Positions 1-9,327 are shown, counted from the stretch's first letter. The stretch is DNA of 64,000 bases from an uncultured Lachnospiraceae bacterium (GCA_910579285.1 CAJTTT010000008.1:55870-119869), one strand, 5' to 3'. Notes: generated by a model from the sequence alone, not told the origin. A program made the numbers and translations.

Positions 1-86
1 TGTTTTCTTCCGATCGGAGCAAACTTTGTGAATAATTTTGATGTAATTTGTTAATAAACCATGAACAAAAAGGAGATTTTTTTACT

Positions 87-1169
87 ATGAACAAGTACGA
101 AACACTTTCGAAACAGCTCACCGAGCTGATTTCCAGAAATTTAAAGCAGGGAATCACCGCACTGCCCACCGAAACCGCCATAGCCGAACAGTATCAGGTC
201 AGCCGCCAGACAGTTCGGGCCGCGCTCTCTCTGCTCAAGAGCCAGGGACTGATTGAGACCCGCCGGGGCAGCGGTTCCTACGCCACAGGACTGTCTCCCG
301 AGGCGCCCCAGAATGTCATTCCCATCCTCATCGCCAGCAGTCAGGAGTACATCTACCCCCATCTGCTCACCGACATACGCTCCCGCCTTGCCGAAAAGGG
401 CTATCAGCTGCAGGTTCACCCTACAGAAAACGATGCCTGCAGGGAAAGGCATCTTCTGCTCTCCCTGCTCGAATCCCCCCCGCGTGGACTCATCGTGGAA
501 GGCTCAAAGAGCGCGCTCCCCACACCCAACAACGATCTCTATGAGAAGCTGAAAGCCGCCGGCACAAAGCTCCTCTTTCTACATAATAAGTATGACGCCC
601 TCCCGGACGAAGTCTGCATCAAGGATGACAACTATTACGGCGGCTACCTTCTGGCCAATCATCTGTCAGGACTGGGGCATACCCATATCGCAGGCATCTT
701 TAAATCGGATGACAAACAGGGGCCGGAACGTTATTTTGGCGCCTTCTGCTGTCTGCGGAATATAAATGTGGAGCTTTCCGACAGAAATGTCGGCTGGTTT
801 TGCAGTTCTGATATCGAAAAGCTGGAAAAGAATCAGGACAGCCGTTTTCTCGCATCCTATATCAGCGAGCACCTTTCGGGCTGCACAGCCGTCATCTGTT
901 ACAACGATGAAATTGCTTACTGGTTGATCAAGGAACTGTCCTACGCCGGCATCCGGGTCCCCCGCGATGTCTCCGTCGTCTGTTTCGACAACAGCTATCT
1001 GAGCGAGCTGAGCAAAGTCCGCATCACCACCCTGACTCACCGGCCGCACGAAATGGGAAACTGCGTGGCCGAAACCATGATACAGATGCTGCAGGGAATC
1101 CCCGTTGTCTCCCAGGAAATTCCCTGGGAACTCGTTCGGAAAGAGAGCGACGGCCCCGCCCAGACATAG
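87..1169 (+). CDS. GntR-type regulator with LacI-like sugar-binding domain (AraR-like)
   Basis: Probable sugar-responsive repressor of 360 residues. Residues about 5-70 form a GntR winged helix (motif LPTETAIAEQYQVSRQTVR), followed from about residue 80 by a LacI/periplasmic-binding-type effector domain. This order is typical of AraR-like repressors, which dissociate from DNA on binding a sugar. I chose ATG 87 because AGGAG lies 8-12 bases upstream; an in-frame TTG at 48 lacks a good ribosome site. It converges with the YesN-like gene at 1209. Its targets probably lie left of the window. The effector sugar cannot be told from sequence; the family assignment is solid. Confidence 0.88.
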   Translation: MNKYETLSKQLTELISRNLKQGITALPTETAIAEQYQVSRQTVRAALSLLKSQGLIETRRGSGSYATGLSPEAPQNVIPILIASSQEYIYPHLLTDIRSRLAEKGYQLQVHPTENDACRERHLLLSLLESPPRGLIVEGSKSALPTPNNDLYEKLKAAGTKLLFLHNKYDALPDEVCIKDDNYYGGYLLANHLSGLGHTHIAGIFKSDDKQGPERYFGAFCCLRNINVELSDRNVGWFCSSDIEKLEKNQDSRFLASYISEHLSGCTAVICYNDEIAYWLIKELSYAGIRVPRDVSVVCFDNSYLSELSKVRITTLTHRPHEMGNCVAETMIQMLQGIPVVSQEIPWELVRKESDGPAQT

Positions 1170-1208
1170 GCGCTTCCTTCAGAACACGGAAACGCTCCGC
1201 TGCATGCC

Positions 1209-2837
1209 TCAGCTCTTACCGCCAGCCCTGTACTCTCTCGGCGTGCAGCCCTGGGTCTTCTTGAAAACAAAACTGAAATAGTGGGGATCTTTGTAGCCTA
1301 CCTCCATAGCGATCTCCCCGGTATGCATCTGGGTCTGGCGCAGGAGTTTTTTTGCCTTATCCATGCGCCGGCCCGTCACATACTCTACAAAGGTAACCTG
1401 CATGGCCTGGGAAAAGATCGCGCTGAAATAGTTGGCGCTGACATTGACTTCTCCTGCCACGGAGTTTAAGGAGAAAGTCTCCTGTGAATAGTTTTCTTCA
1501 ATATAAGTGAGCGCTTTCTTCAAAATCCTTCTGCTCTGGTTGTCCGACTCCCTGTCCCGAAGCTCCATCGCTTTCTCGATCAGTCCGCAAAAATAATCGG
1601 GCAGGGTGTCCACATCATACTGTCCTTCCGGCGTCAGACCCTCGTCACTCAAAAGCTGCAGGAGTTCCTCCTTATCGCATCCCAGAGAATCCACATAGGA
1701 TACCGACACAAAATAGACATGCATCGTCAGGTAGTTGCGGAACATGGCTGACTGCAGCGCCTCTCCCACCGCCAGCAGATAGTTGTCTACAAAATCGGCA
1801 ATCTCGTCCCTTGCACCCTGCACAAGAAAGTCCCGGATCAGCTCTGCCTCCATCTTCGCGGGGTCAATATCCCGAATGCTGCCGCCTTCCTCTTTTTCCG
1901 GCATGTTCCGCCCCACCGTCTCCCCCGTAAAGACATGCACCTGCGGCCGAAGAAAACGGTACGCAAAAAGATGGTTCACCTTGCTGTAGCACTCAGCCAG
2001 AAGGCTTAAGCGTTCCACCGGCTCCCCCAGAGCAACATACCAGTCCAGAAATTCTTCCGCCGGATGGCAGATACGGTCCACATTCTCCAGACACCGCGCG
2101 CCAAGCTCCTGCATCTGCGCCGGGCTCCCTTTGATCAGAACGCCGTAAGTATTTACGTTCCATCGGAAAACAAGGTTTTCCGGGTAACGTATAAAGTAAT
2201 GCAGAAGCTCCTCCCGCTTTCTGGCAAAATCTTCAGACTCCATGCCGCTGTTTTCCCCGGTGCGTTTTTCCTGCAAGTTAAACAACAAAATATTGTAACA
2301 GGACGCATTTATTTTCAATGACAGTTTGGACGCTTCCTCATAGATATCCTGCACCGGCATCCGTCCCTCAAACACCTTGACAAAGAAATCCGTCCGGGAA
2401 AACTGCTCGTACTCCCTGACTTCGCTCTGGAACTTTTCCTGATATGTCTTCTGCTCCCGCTCTGTCTCAATCTTTGTCTTAAGTTCTGCCAGCACTTTCT
2501 GCAGCGCCGCCCTGGTGATCGGTTTCAGAAGATACTGCTCCGCACCTACCAGAATGGCGCCGCGGGCATACTCAAAATCATCGTACCCGCTGATAATGAT
2601 AATCTTCATATCTGGAAATTCCTGATGCACAAGACGGCTTAAGGACAGGCCGTCCATAAAAGGCATTTTGATATCCGTGAGCAGAACATCCGGCTTTGTC
2701 TTCTGGATGAGCGGAAGCGCCATCTCCCCATCGCTGGCTTCTCCCACAAATTCGTAGCCGTACTGCTGCCAGGGGATGTTATCCCTAAGCCCCTCCCGAA
2801 CAATACTCTCATCTTCCACCAAAAAAACTTTCAGCAT
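1209..2837 (-). CDS. YesN-type AraC-family response regulator
   Basis: Response regulator of 542 residues. An N-terminal receiver domain has acidic residues E8/D9, phospho-acceptor D55 in the run LLTDIKMP, and the switch lysine in LLKPI. A long linker of roughly 300 residues leads to a C-terminal AraC-type pair of helix-turn-helices (about 440-540) ending in the usual CTPREYR motif. It is the last gene of a minus-strand trio with a YesM kinase (3941-5413) and a membrane-anchored sugar-binding protein (2914-3939). The phosphorylated regulator should activate a sugar transport or catabolic operon, but no such transporter lies next to it in this window. Confidence 0.93.
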   Translation of the reverse strand: MLKVFLVEDESIVREGLRDNIPWQQYGYEFVGEASDGEMALPLIQKTKPDVLLTDIKMPFMDGLSLSRLVHQEFPDMKIIIISGYDDFEYARGAILVGAEQYLLKPITRAALQKVLAELKTKIETEREQKTYQEKFQSEVREYEQFSRTDFFVKVFEGRMPVQDIYEEASKLSLKINASCYNILLFNLQEKRTGENSGMESEDFARKREELLHYFIRYPENLVFRWNVNTYGVLIKGSPAQMQELGARCLENVDRICHPAEEFLDWYVALGEPVERLSLLAECYSKVNHLFAYRFLRPQVHVFTGETVGRNMPEKEEGGSIRDIDPAKMEAELIRDFLVQGARDEIADFVDNYLLAVGEALQSAMFRNYLTMHVYFVSVSYVDSLGCDKEELLQLLSDEGLTPEGQYDVDTLPDYFCGLIEKAMELRDRESDNQSRRILKKALTYIEENYSQETFSLNSVAGEVNVSANYFSAIFSQAMQVTFVEYVTGRRMDKAKKLLRQTQMHTGEIAMEVGYKDPHYFSFVFKKTQGCTPREYRAGGKS

Positions 2838-2913
2838 AGCAATCCTCCATATCAGAGCCGGTTCCTTCCATCACAGCTCCACATCCCCTGTCATTCCTTC
2901 ATTTCCGCAGACG

Positions 2914-3939
2914 TCAATACGTTCTTTCCTGCAAAAGCTCCTGTGTCACATTTTCTATTGTGAAGACATCCTCTTCCACATAATACTTTTTCTCAACTGT
3001 CACGCCCGCCTCCAGCATATCTATCACCCGGAGAAGATACTCCCCCTGGTTCGGATTACACTCGATGTCCACGTTAATTGTGCCGTCCGCCACCATATCC
3101 AGCGCGCCCTTCACCGCGTCAAAAGAGAGGATCATAATGTCTCCATTTACGCCCACCGTGCGGCCAGACTCCTTGATCGCCTCAATCGCGCCGAATGTCA
3201 TATCGTCATTCTGGGACACCACCACGTCGATATCCGGGTATCTGCGCAGAAATGTTTTCATCACTTCCTTGCCTTTTGTGGATGTAAATTCCGCACATTT
3301 CTCTTCAAGGATATTCCAGTTACTGTGTCTTGCGGCCACAGAGGCAAACCCGGCCGACCGGCCAATCTGGGAAGAAGATCCTTCCGTTCCCGTCAGTATC
3401 ACAATATTGATGGACTGGCTCGATCTTCTCTGCTGCACCAGTTCGTTTTCAAGCCAGCGTCCAGCCTTCTCGCCTTCCTTCTCAAAATCGCTGCCCACAC
3501 ATGTCACATAAAGACTCTCGTCCCCCACATCCACATTGCGGTCCATGAGGATAACAGGAATCCCTGCCTGTTTCGCCTCCTGAAGAACGGTCTCCCATCC
3601 CGTCTCCACCACAGGGGAAAAAATAATGTAATCCACCCGCTGGGAAATAAAGCTTCGGATCGCCTTCAGCTGGTTCTCCTGTTTCTGCCTGGCATTGTTA
3701 TAGATAAGAAAATATCCGTTATTCTGCGTAAACGCGTTCTGCACGGATTCCGTATTTGCAGTCCGCCATCCTGATTCGCTGCCAAGCTGCGACACACCCA
3801 CCACAATGCGGTTCTCCTGCGTCACCTGTGTCTCCTCCTCAATATCCGTAAACAGTCTGCTCCCATATACCAGGAGCGCTGAAGTCATTATAAGAAGGAT
3901 TCCGATCACTATCAAACTGTACGATCTTTTCCGAAACAC
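2914..3939 (-). CDS. Membrane-anchored periplasmic sugar-binding-like protein (sensor accessory)
   Basis: Protein of 341 residues with a short basic N-terminus, one hydrophobic segment (about residues 7-27, ending LLVYGS) and then a type I periplasmic binding fold of the RbsB/XylF kind. There is no lipobox cysteine, so it is probably held by an uncleaved signal anchor. I place the start at GTG 3939 because AGGAGG sits six bases upstream; an upstream start would overlap the kinase by about 80 bases. It begins two bases after the YesM-like kinase ends. In the family, such anchored proteins (for example XylFII with LytS/YesN) present the sugar to the kinase rather than to an ABC transporter. Confidence 0.85.
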   Translation of the reverse strand: MFRKRSYSLIVIGILLIMTSALLVYGSRLFTDIEEETQVTQENRIVVGVSQLGSESGWRTANTESVQNAFTQNNGYFLIYNNARQKQENQLKAIRSFISQRVDYIIFSPVVETGWETVLQEAKQAGIPVILMDRNVDVGDESLYVTCVGSDFEKEGEKAGRWLENELVQQRRSSQSINIVILTGTEGSSSQIGRSAGFASVAARHSNWNILEEKCAEFTSTKGKEVMKTFLRRYPDIDVVVSQNDDMTFGAIEAIKESGRTVGVNGDIMILSFDAVKGALDMVADGTINVDIECNPNQGEYLLRVIDMLEAGVTVEKKYYVEEDVFTIENVTQELLQERTY

Positions 3940-3940
3940 A

Positions 3941-5413
3941 CTAGCCCTCCTTCTCCGCCGAACAGGGAACCGCCGGGATAACGATTTCCACGCGCGTCCC
4001 ACTTCCCTTGACAGAATCAATCTTCATGCCGTATTCTGCACCAAAATTCATGCGGATTCTCTCGTTGACATTGGCAAGCCCGAATCCCTTCTCCGTATCC
4101 TTGCAGGGTTTCTCAATTTCTCTCTGCAATTTGCGCAGATCTTCCTCCTCCATGCCGACTCCGTCATCCTCCACGCAGAGCAGGATCTGCCGTCCGTCCA
4201 TCTGTCCCGTCACAATGATGCGGCCTTTGGCCCGCTTGTATTTGATGCCATGATAGAGCGAATTCTCAACCAGCGGCTGGAGAGTCAGCTTCAATATCTG
4301 ATACTGGTACAATTCAGAATCAATCCGAATCTCATATTCAAGAATATCCCGGTAGCGCACCTGCTGGATCTCAAGATAACTCTTAATGTGAAGTTCTTCC
4401 TCCTGAATGGTGATATATTCTTTTCCCTTACTTAAAACCAGTCTGAAAAACTCCGAAAGGGACATCACCATATTTACCGCCTTATCGGAATCGTTGCCTT
4501 CAATCAGCCAGACAATGGTGTCCAGTGTATTATAGAGGAAATGAGGATTGATCTGCTCCTGTAAAAGACGCAGATCCGCCTTTCTCATCTTACGCTCATC
4601 CTCTTTGATCTTCGACACCAGACCTTCCAGGCTCTCCGTCATCAGGTTCACGCTGTCCGCCAGAACTGCCATCTCATCCTGTGTCTCCACTTCCGCCCTC
4701 GCCGAGAAATCCCCTTCCGCTACCTGCTCCGTCATTCTGGAAAGCTCTCTGATCGGCCTTATCATATCCATCACAATCATCACAATCAGCACTGCCACCA
4801 TGAAGAGCAGCAGTATGAGCAAAACCCCGCAGAGCAAGGTGAAATTGTGTACTTTCACGTTCAGCTGGCTCGTCAAGTGCTCCATACTCTTCGTCTGATA
4901 ATAGATGTAAGACTGAATATTATCCTGAATCAGCTCCGTAAGGATATAAATATTGTTGTCAAGCATCTCAATATTGGTATCATACCCCACGTCCGTTTCC
5001 AGATTCATCCGTATGTCATCCACGCGGTCCTCCAGCGTGTCGATGTTCCGCAGGAGAATCTGCAGTCTGACGCGGCTCTCATCATCCGTGGTGATGCTCA
5101 TAAGGTTGTTAAATTCACCCCGCAGTTTATCCAGATGCTCGTAAGGATCTACCAGACTTCCGTCATTTCCAACCGTGTCAAAGGTGACAAAACCTACCAC
5201 CAGTTTATAAAGGCTCTCATCCATCTCTTCCTTGAAGTTCAGATTATAGTTGTTTGCTACCGTCATGTTTCCTACAATCGCGTCATATGCTCTGCTATAG
5301 TTATGCAGGCCATAGATCAGGTACAGCACCATTACAAGAAAGGGCACGACCACGACAACGGAAAGAAGGATCAGTTTATATTTGATGGAATACTTCACTT
5401 TCGCAGGCTGCAT
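3941..5413 (-). CDS. YesM/LytS-type sensor histidine kinase
   Basis: Kinase of 490 residues. A first membrane segment (about 12-34), an extracellular region of about 150 residues and a second segment (about 190-215) lead into a HAMP domain, a His_kinase domain with phospho-acceptor in NPHFLYNTLD near residue 290, an N-box (VENSLYHG) near 383 and a GxGxG ATP lid (EKGFGLANVNER). It is first in an operon with the anchored sugar-binding protein and YesN regulator; AAAGGAG precedes ATG 5413. The three products probably form one signalling chain: sugar, binding protein, YesM, YesN. Confidence 0.94.
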   Translation of the reverse strand: MQPAKVKYSIKYKLILLSVVVVVPFLVMVLYLIYGLHNYSRAYDAIVGNMTVANNYNLNFKEEMDESLYKLVVGFVTFDTVGNDGSLVDPYEHLDKLRGEFNNLMSITTDDESRVRLQILLRNIDTLEDRVDDIRMNLETDVGYDTNIEMLDNNIYILTELIQDNIQSYIYYQTKSMEHLTSQLNVKVHNFTLLCGVLLILLLFMVAVLIVMIVMDMIRPIRELSRMTEQVAEGDFSARAEVETQDEMAVLADSVNLMTESLEGLVSKIKEDERKMRKADLRLLQEQINPHFLYNTLDTIVWLIEGNDSDKAVNMVMSLSEFFRLVLSKGKEYITIQEEELHIKSYLEIQQVRYRDILEYEIRIDSELYQYQILKLTLQPLVENSLYHGIKYKRAKGRIIVTGQMDGRQILLCVEDDGVGMEEEDLRKLQREIEKPCKDTEKGFGLANVNERIRMNFGAEYGMKIDSVKGSGTRVEIVIPAVPCSAEKEG

Positions 5414-5550
5414 ATCTGTTTCTCCTTTATTTGTCTATTTTACCAATTTTTCAGCAAAAGATAAATTATTTTTTTATAATGTTATTTGCAATATCGACCA
5501 CAAAGGTGTATTATGAATGTATATATGCTTTCGTATTATATTAGGGAAGT

Positions 5551-6678
5551 GTGTCGATTTTTAAAAATACTTTGATGAAAGAATTTAAAATGAAAGAAAA
5601 TTCCGTTTTAGCCACTATTTATGAAAATATCTGCCGGGATACCGGGAAACAGAACGAATCTGCCAAGCTGATTGCCGTAGTGCGCTTACTGACGCTCTCC
5701 ATGCTGGCACACTCTCTGGTGTGCTGTGTGTTGGTGTCTATCACTGGGCACACCGGCGCATTGGTGTTTTCGGTGGCATCTCCCATACTGTTTCTGGCTG
5801 TTTTTGTACTGTCATACCAGTGGAGCACTTTTGTGTCTTACTGCATTTTAAATGTCTGTATTTTATTCTGGTCCTGCATGAACGTTTACTGCTTCGGCTG
5901 GAATATCGGCATCCAGCATTTTCTGGTGGTGCTTCTGGTCTTTGTCTTTTTCTGTAAATACAGACACGAACTGATTAAGATTCTCTTTGCGTCAGGCCTG
6001 TTTTTACTGCGTCTGTACTTATATTATTACTGCCGCTCCCACGAGCCGGTCATTCCTCTTGACAGCGGATTGAGCAACGCCCTGCAGACGTTAAACACTT
6101 TCTTTGTTTTCCTGTCCCTTGGTCTGATTGCCTATCTTTTCAGCTCCAGCACACAGGAGATGGAAGGCAAGCTGATCGAGTATAACCGAAAACTGATGAA
6201 ACAGGCCAACACCGATACACTGACCGGCCTTTTCAACCGGCGGCGAACTATGGAATATCTGGAGAATCTTCTCAAGTCCGCGGATACGCAGATCAGTATC
6301 TGTCTGTGCGATATTGACCATTTCAAGCGGGTCAACGATACTTACGGACACGATGTGGGCGATGTAGTTCTGAAAAAGATTTCAGAAACCTTCCATAAAA
6401 GACTGCCTCCCGACACCTTTGTTTCCCGTTGGGGCGGCGAAGAATTTCTGCTGATCTTCCCCCGTCTGAATGGTGACGAGGCCATCACCGCACTGGAGAC
6501 ACTCCGGCAGAAAATCCGAGAACTCGTCTTTGACGGCGGCTTTGAAAACTTTACCATCTCACTCACCTACGGGCTGGTGGAATACGACTATCACAGCGAT
6601 ATTACCACGCTTCTAAAAGAGGCGGACGAAAAACTATATGTGGGCAAAGAAAACGGGCGTGACCGTATCGTTTTCTAG
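5551..6678 (+). CDS. Membrane GGDEF protein (probable diguanylate cyclase)
   Basis: Probable c-di-GMP synthase of 375 residues. The first 190 or so residues contain about six hydrophobic segments with no recognised ligand domain, then a GGDEF domain with signature RWGGEEF and substrate residues in DIDHFKRVNDTYGHDVGD. The residues ahead of the signature do not give the RxxD inhibitory site at the usual spacing, so product inhibition may be absent. The start is uncertain: GTG 5551 has an AGGGAAG close upstream, but in-frame ATGs at about 5575 and 5590 are possible. The gene is monocistronic and followed by a structured intergenic region. Confidence 0.9.
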   Translation: MSIFKNTLMKEFKMKENSVLATIYENICRDTGKQNESAKLIAVVRLLTLSMLAHSLVCCVLVSITGHTGALVFSVASPILFLAVFVLSYQWSTFVSYCILNVCILFWSCMNVYCFGWNIGIQHFLVVLLVFVFFCKYRHELIKILFASGLFLLRLYLYYYCRSHEPVIPLDSGLSNALQTLNTFFVFLSLGLIAYLFSSSTQEMEGKLIEYNRKLMKQANTDTLTGLFNRRRTMEYLENLLKSADTQISICLCDIDHFKRVNDTYGHDVGDVVLKKISETFHKRLPPDTFVSRWGGEEFLLIFPRLNGDEAITALETLRQKIRELVFDGGFENFTISLTYGLVEYDYHSDITTLLKEADEKLYVGKENGRDRIVF

Positions 6679-6686
6679 CCGCTGCA

Positions 6687-6761
6687 GTTCCCTCAGACCA
6701 TATCCGGCCGAAAAAATCGCGCTTGCACGAATTTGACGGACAGATAACGCTCTGAGGGAAC
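6687..6761. repeat. 11-bp inverted repeat flanking a 53-nt spacer
   Basis: GTTCCCTCAGA at 6687-6697 is exactly complementary to TCTGAGGGAAC at 6751-6761. It lies just after the GGDEF gene stop and in front of a tiny frame (6770-6835). The repeat would close a 75-nt RNA domain. I do not recognise it as a known riboswitch, and no c-di-GMP aptamer motif was seen. Confidence 0.6.
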
Positions 6762-6769
6762 ACCTTTTT

Positions 6770-6835
6770 ATGAGCAAAAAAGCTGCGAAGCAGCGGGAAG
6801 CGCTGAAAGCGCGTTTTGCGAATGGCGTGTGCTGA
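6770..6835 (+). CDS. Possible 21-residue basic peptide
   Basis: A 22-codon frame from ATG 6770 with GAGGGA about 13 bases upstream. The product would be Lys/Ala/Arg-rich and end in a cysteine (begins MSKKAAKQREAL). The DNA also forms two perfect 5-bp hairpins with GAA loops (6782-6794 and 6800-6812), and its stop codon falls in the loop of a terminator. The regular hairpins may explain the open frame, so this could equally be a structured RNA. No homologue is recognised. Confidence 0.25.
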   Translation: MSKKAAKQREALKARFANGVC

Positions 6836-6852
6836 ACTGCCATTCATTTTTT
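6820..6852 (+). terminator. Rho-independent terminator
   Basis: GAATGGC at 6820-6826 pairs with GCCATTC at 6839-6845 and is followed by ATTTTTT. It ends transcription coming from the GGDEF gene and the small structured region, before the DUF885 gene. Confidence 0.75.
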
Positions 6853-6901
6853 ATGCCCTTCTTTCATATAGTAATACAAATTCTTTTCTGAAGGTGTTCC
6901 C

Positions 6902-8749
6902 TTGAAACATTCCCTCTCTTCCAGACAATGGACTCTGGTTCTTATTCTGTTTACCCTGTTGAGTATTCTGACGCTGCGCTGGTATGGCAGTACCCATCAG
7001 GACTCAAAATTCCGTGCGTTTGCCGAAGCCTTTTTCCTGGAAGAAGTGCAGGCCAACCCCATTCACTTTCACTATACCATTGATAATCCATCCGCCTACG
7101 GCGTGGATGAGTCATCCCTTACGCTGCCTGTCTATCAAGCCGGGGATGCGTCAGGTGAGGTGTACGCACTGTCTATGGCCCGAAAAAATTTAAGCGCCAT
7201 TGATCCCGATGCCCTAAACAGCGAGAACCGCCGGCTCTACGAACTTTTGGACAGCTATCTCGCGGCTTCGGCCTCCACCGCCGCTTACCCCTATTTCTCA
7301 GAGCCTCTGTCCCCCTCCTCCGGCGTCCCCTCGGAGCTGCCGATTTTGTTCTCCGAATACCGCCTGGACGACAAGGCTGACATTGAGAATTATTTGTCGA
7401 TCCTCACCCAGATTCCCGCCTATTTTGACGGCCTTCTTCTCTATGAGCAGGAAAAGGCACAGGCCGGGCTTTTTATGTCCGATCTGACTGCCGACCGGGT
7501 GATCAAACAATGTGCAGAGCTGTTGGACGCCTCCTCTCTGGAGAACGGCACTCATTTTCTGGAAATCACTTTTCAGGAGCGGCTGCAGCAGCTTACAGAG
7601 AAAAAGATACTCACCGCCGACGAGGCCGCTTCCTATGAATCAGAGCATAACCGCTTATTGACTACGCTGGTCGTTCCCGCGTACGACCGGCTGGCTGACG
7701 GTCTGACCGTCCTAAAAGGGTCGGGAAAAGTGACGTGCGGCCTGGCCGGACATGAAAATGGCCGGGACTACTACCGGGCACTCGTCCGTCTGCGCACAGG
7801 CTCTTACCGGGATATGGACGAAATCAAGCAACTTCTCGCCAGAGATCTGCGCTTTCACTACGAATCGCTGCTAGCGCTGCTCACCGCTAACCCGGAACTC
7901 AAAAATATGATTACCGAGACACCCGCCCTCCTGCCGGAAATGACGCCCGAGGAAATTCTGGCTGATCTGCAGACAGAGATCGGAGAGGCCTATCCACCCA
8001 TTCCTGCCGGCAGAAACAGCGCACCCATCCGCTCCACCATAAAGTATGTGGATGCCAGTCTGGAGGCATACAGCGCACCTGCCTTCTACATGACGCCGCC
8101 CATTGACAACATATGCAACAATCTGATCTGCTTAAATGCGCGGGATACCGAGGATGATCTGGCCCTCTACACCACGCTGGCCCACGAAGGCTACCCGGGG
8201 CACCTGTACCAGACCGTATACAGCAAACGGTACCAGGAGCAGGAAAATATCCTGCCTCTCGGTAATGTCCTCTACTACGGCGGATTCGTGGAGGGCTGGG
8301 CGATGTATGTGGAGCTGGATTCCTACAACCGCGCCATCGAGCTGGCGGCGGAGTCCCATCCAGAGGCGGCCGCCTACTATCAGGTCTGCCGTCTCGACAG
8401 ACAATTCCGGCTTGGCCTTTATTCCCTTCTGGATATCGCCATCCATTATGACAACGCCTCCCTCGAGGATGTGCAGAAGCTCTGTTACTGTCTTGGGCTG
8501 AACGACAGCGCAGGTCTGGCCGCCCTCTATCAGTATATCGCGGAAGAGCCATGCAACTATTTGAAGTATTATCTGGGATATCTGGAGATTCTTGAATTAA
8601 AAAAACAGGCAGCCGTCCTCTGGTCAGAACCGAACCAGACAACCGCTGTCTACAATGATAAGGAATTTTTATACCGTTTTCATTCTTTTCTGCTGCAAAA
8701 CGGCCCCGCCGACTATCAGACCCTGGCGAGACGGCTGGCGGCAGAGTGA
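6902..8749 (+). CDS. DUF885 family metallopeptidase-like exported protein
   Basis: Protein of 615 residues in the DUF885 family. The signature HEGYPGH lies near residue 427 and a downstream glutamate occurs in EGWAMYVE; together these are the presumed zinc ligands and catalytic base of this HExxH-related family. One hydrophobic segment at residues 9-26 is a signal anchor or peptide, so it likely acts at the membrane or outside. The start is TTG 6902, with GAAGGTG upstream and no ATG for about 90 codons. Members are thought to cleave peptides or related amide bonds, but the substrate is not known. It is monocistronic. Confidence 0.85.
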   Translation: MKHSLSSRQWTLVLILFTLLSILTLRWYGSTHQDSKFRAFAEAFFLEEVQANPIHFHYTIDNPSAYGVDESSLTLPVYQAGDASGEVYALSMARKNLSAIDPDALNSENRRLYELLDSYLAASASTAAYPYFSEPLSPSSGVPSELPILFSEYRLDDKADIENYLSILTQIPAYFDGLLLYEQEKAQAGLFMSDLTADRVIKQCAELLDASSLENGTHFLEITFQERLQQLTEKKILTADEAASYESEHNRLLTTLVVPAYDRLADGLTVLKGSGKVTCGLAGHENGRDYYRALVRLRTGSYRDMDEIKQLLARDLRFHYESLLALLTANPELKNMITETPALLPEMTPEEILADLQTEIGEAYPPIPAGRNSAPIRSTIKYVDASLEAYSAPAFYMTPPIDNICNNLICLNARDTEDDLALYTTLAHEGYPGHLYQTVYSKRYQEQENILPLGNVLYYGGFVEGWAMYVELDSYNRAIELAAESHPEAAAYYQVCRLDRQFRLGLYSLLDIAIHYDNASLEDVQKLCYCLGLNDSAGLAALYQYIAEEPCNYLKYYLGYLEILELKKQAAVLWSEPNQTTAVYNDKEFLYRFHSFLLQNGPADYQTLARRLAAE

Positions 8750-8814
8750 TGTCTGATGAAAGCAGCCGGCGCACATTGTTCCTGCCCGGCAGATGCGATT
8801 CGTGAAACACGCTT

Positions 8815-9252
8815 TCATCCCACTTCCCTAAAAAACCGTGTCAGCTTGAAGAGGGCGCTTTCGAGCGCTCTCTGCTCCTCCTCGGAGAGTTCCTTCAGAA
8901 CTGCGTCAATCATTTCTTCATGGAATCTGCGGTGATGGAGATATGCCTTTTTTCCTTTCCCGGAAAGCGAAATCAGCACGACCCGCCTGTCCTCCTCGCT
9001 TCGGGTTCTGTCCACATATCCTTTCTTTACCAGGCTGTTGACCGCTATGGTCAGTGTCCCAGTGGTCACTTCAAGCTCCCTCGCCACAGTGGTCATATTC
9101 TTTGCAGAGTCCGGGCCGATCGCCTCTATGACGTGCATATCGTTGGCTGTCACGTCCTGATATTCTTCCGTCCTGATCGCTCGTTCCTCAAGTGCGTTAA
9201 TATCCCGGAACAGTCTGACCAGCACCTCGTTTAACGTATAGTTAATGTCCAT
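8815..9252 (-). CDS. fabT: MarR-family repressor, FabT-like
   Basis: MarR winged-helix protein of 145 residues. The pattern of MHVIEAIG, ELEVTTGTLTIAVNSL, KKGYVDRTRSEEDRR and the HHRRFHEEM helix closely follows streptococcal FabT, the repressor of fatty acid synthesis whose DNA binding is enhanced by long-chain acyl-ACP. I start it at ATG 9252 because AGGGGA stands seven bases upstream. Its promoter overlaps a perfect 7-3-7 palindrome (9311-9327), and matching sites precede acpP and fabD about 43 kb away. FabT normally sits inside the fab cluster; here it does not. The family is certain; the FabT role is inferred from similarity plus the sites. Confidence 0.85.
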   Translation of the reverse strand: MDINYTLNEVLVRLFRDINALEERAIRTEEYQDVTANDMHVIEAIGPDSAKNMTTVARELEVTTGTLTIAVNSLVKKGYVDRTRSEEDRRVVLISLSGKGKKAYLHHRRFHEEMIDAVLKELSEEEQRALESALFKLTRFFREVG

Positions 9253-9295
9253 TGTCTTTCCCCTGCAACGCAAAATAAGTCTCTAATCCTCAAAC

Positions 9296-9324
9296 AGTGT
9301 ATCAAAAAATAGTTTGAAAGTCAA
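9296..9324 (-). promoter_or_regulatory. Promoter of the fabT-like gene
   Basis: On the minus strand, TTGACT (9319-9324) and TACACT (9296-9301) are separated by 17 bases. The -35 box lies inside the FabT-like palindrome, which predicts autorepression. Confidence 0.75.
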
Positions 9325-9327
9325 ACT
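9311..9327. promoter_or_regulatory. FabT-like operator, site 1 (autoregulation)
   Basis: AGTTTGAAAGTCAAACT is a perfect inverted repeat with 7-base arms and a 3-base spacer. It matches the TTTGA-N3-TCAAA core of known FabT boxes and covers the -35 element of the FabT-like gene. Confidence 0.8.

Noticed and set aside
2776..3774. 332-codon open frame on the plus strand
   Set aside because: Antisense to the YesN and sugar-binding genes; no domain, no ribosome site.
6687..6761. c-di-GMP riboswitch after the GGDEF gene
   Set aside because: The inverted repeat is clear, but the conserved aptamer core of neither c-di-GMP class is present.
7911..8810. 299-codon open frame on the minus strand
   Set aside because: Antisense to the DUF885 gene; Arg/Pro-rich shadow frame.
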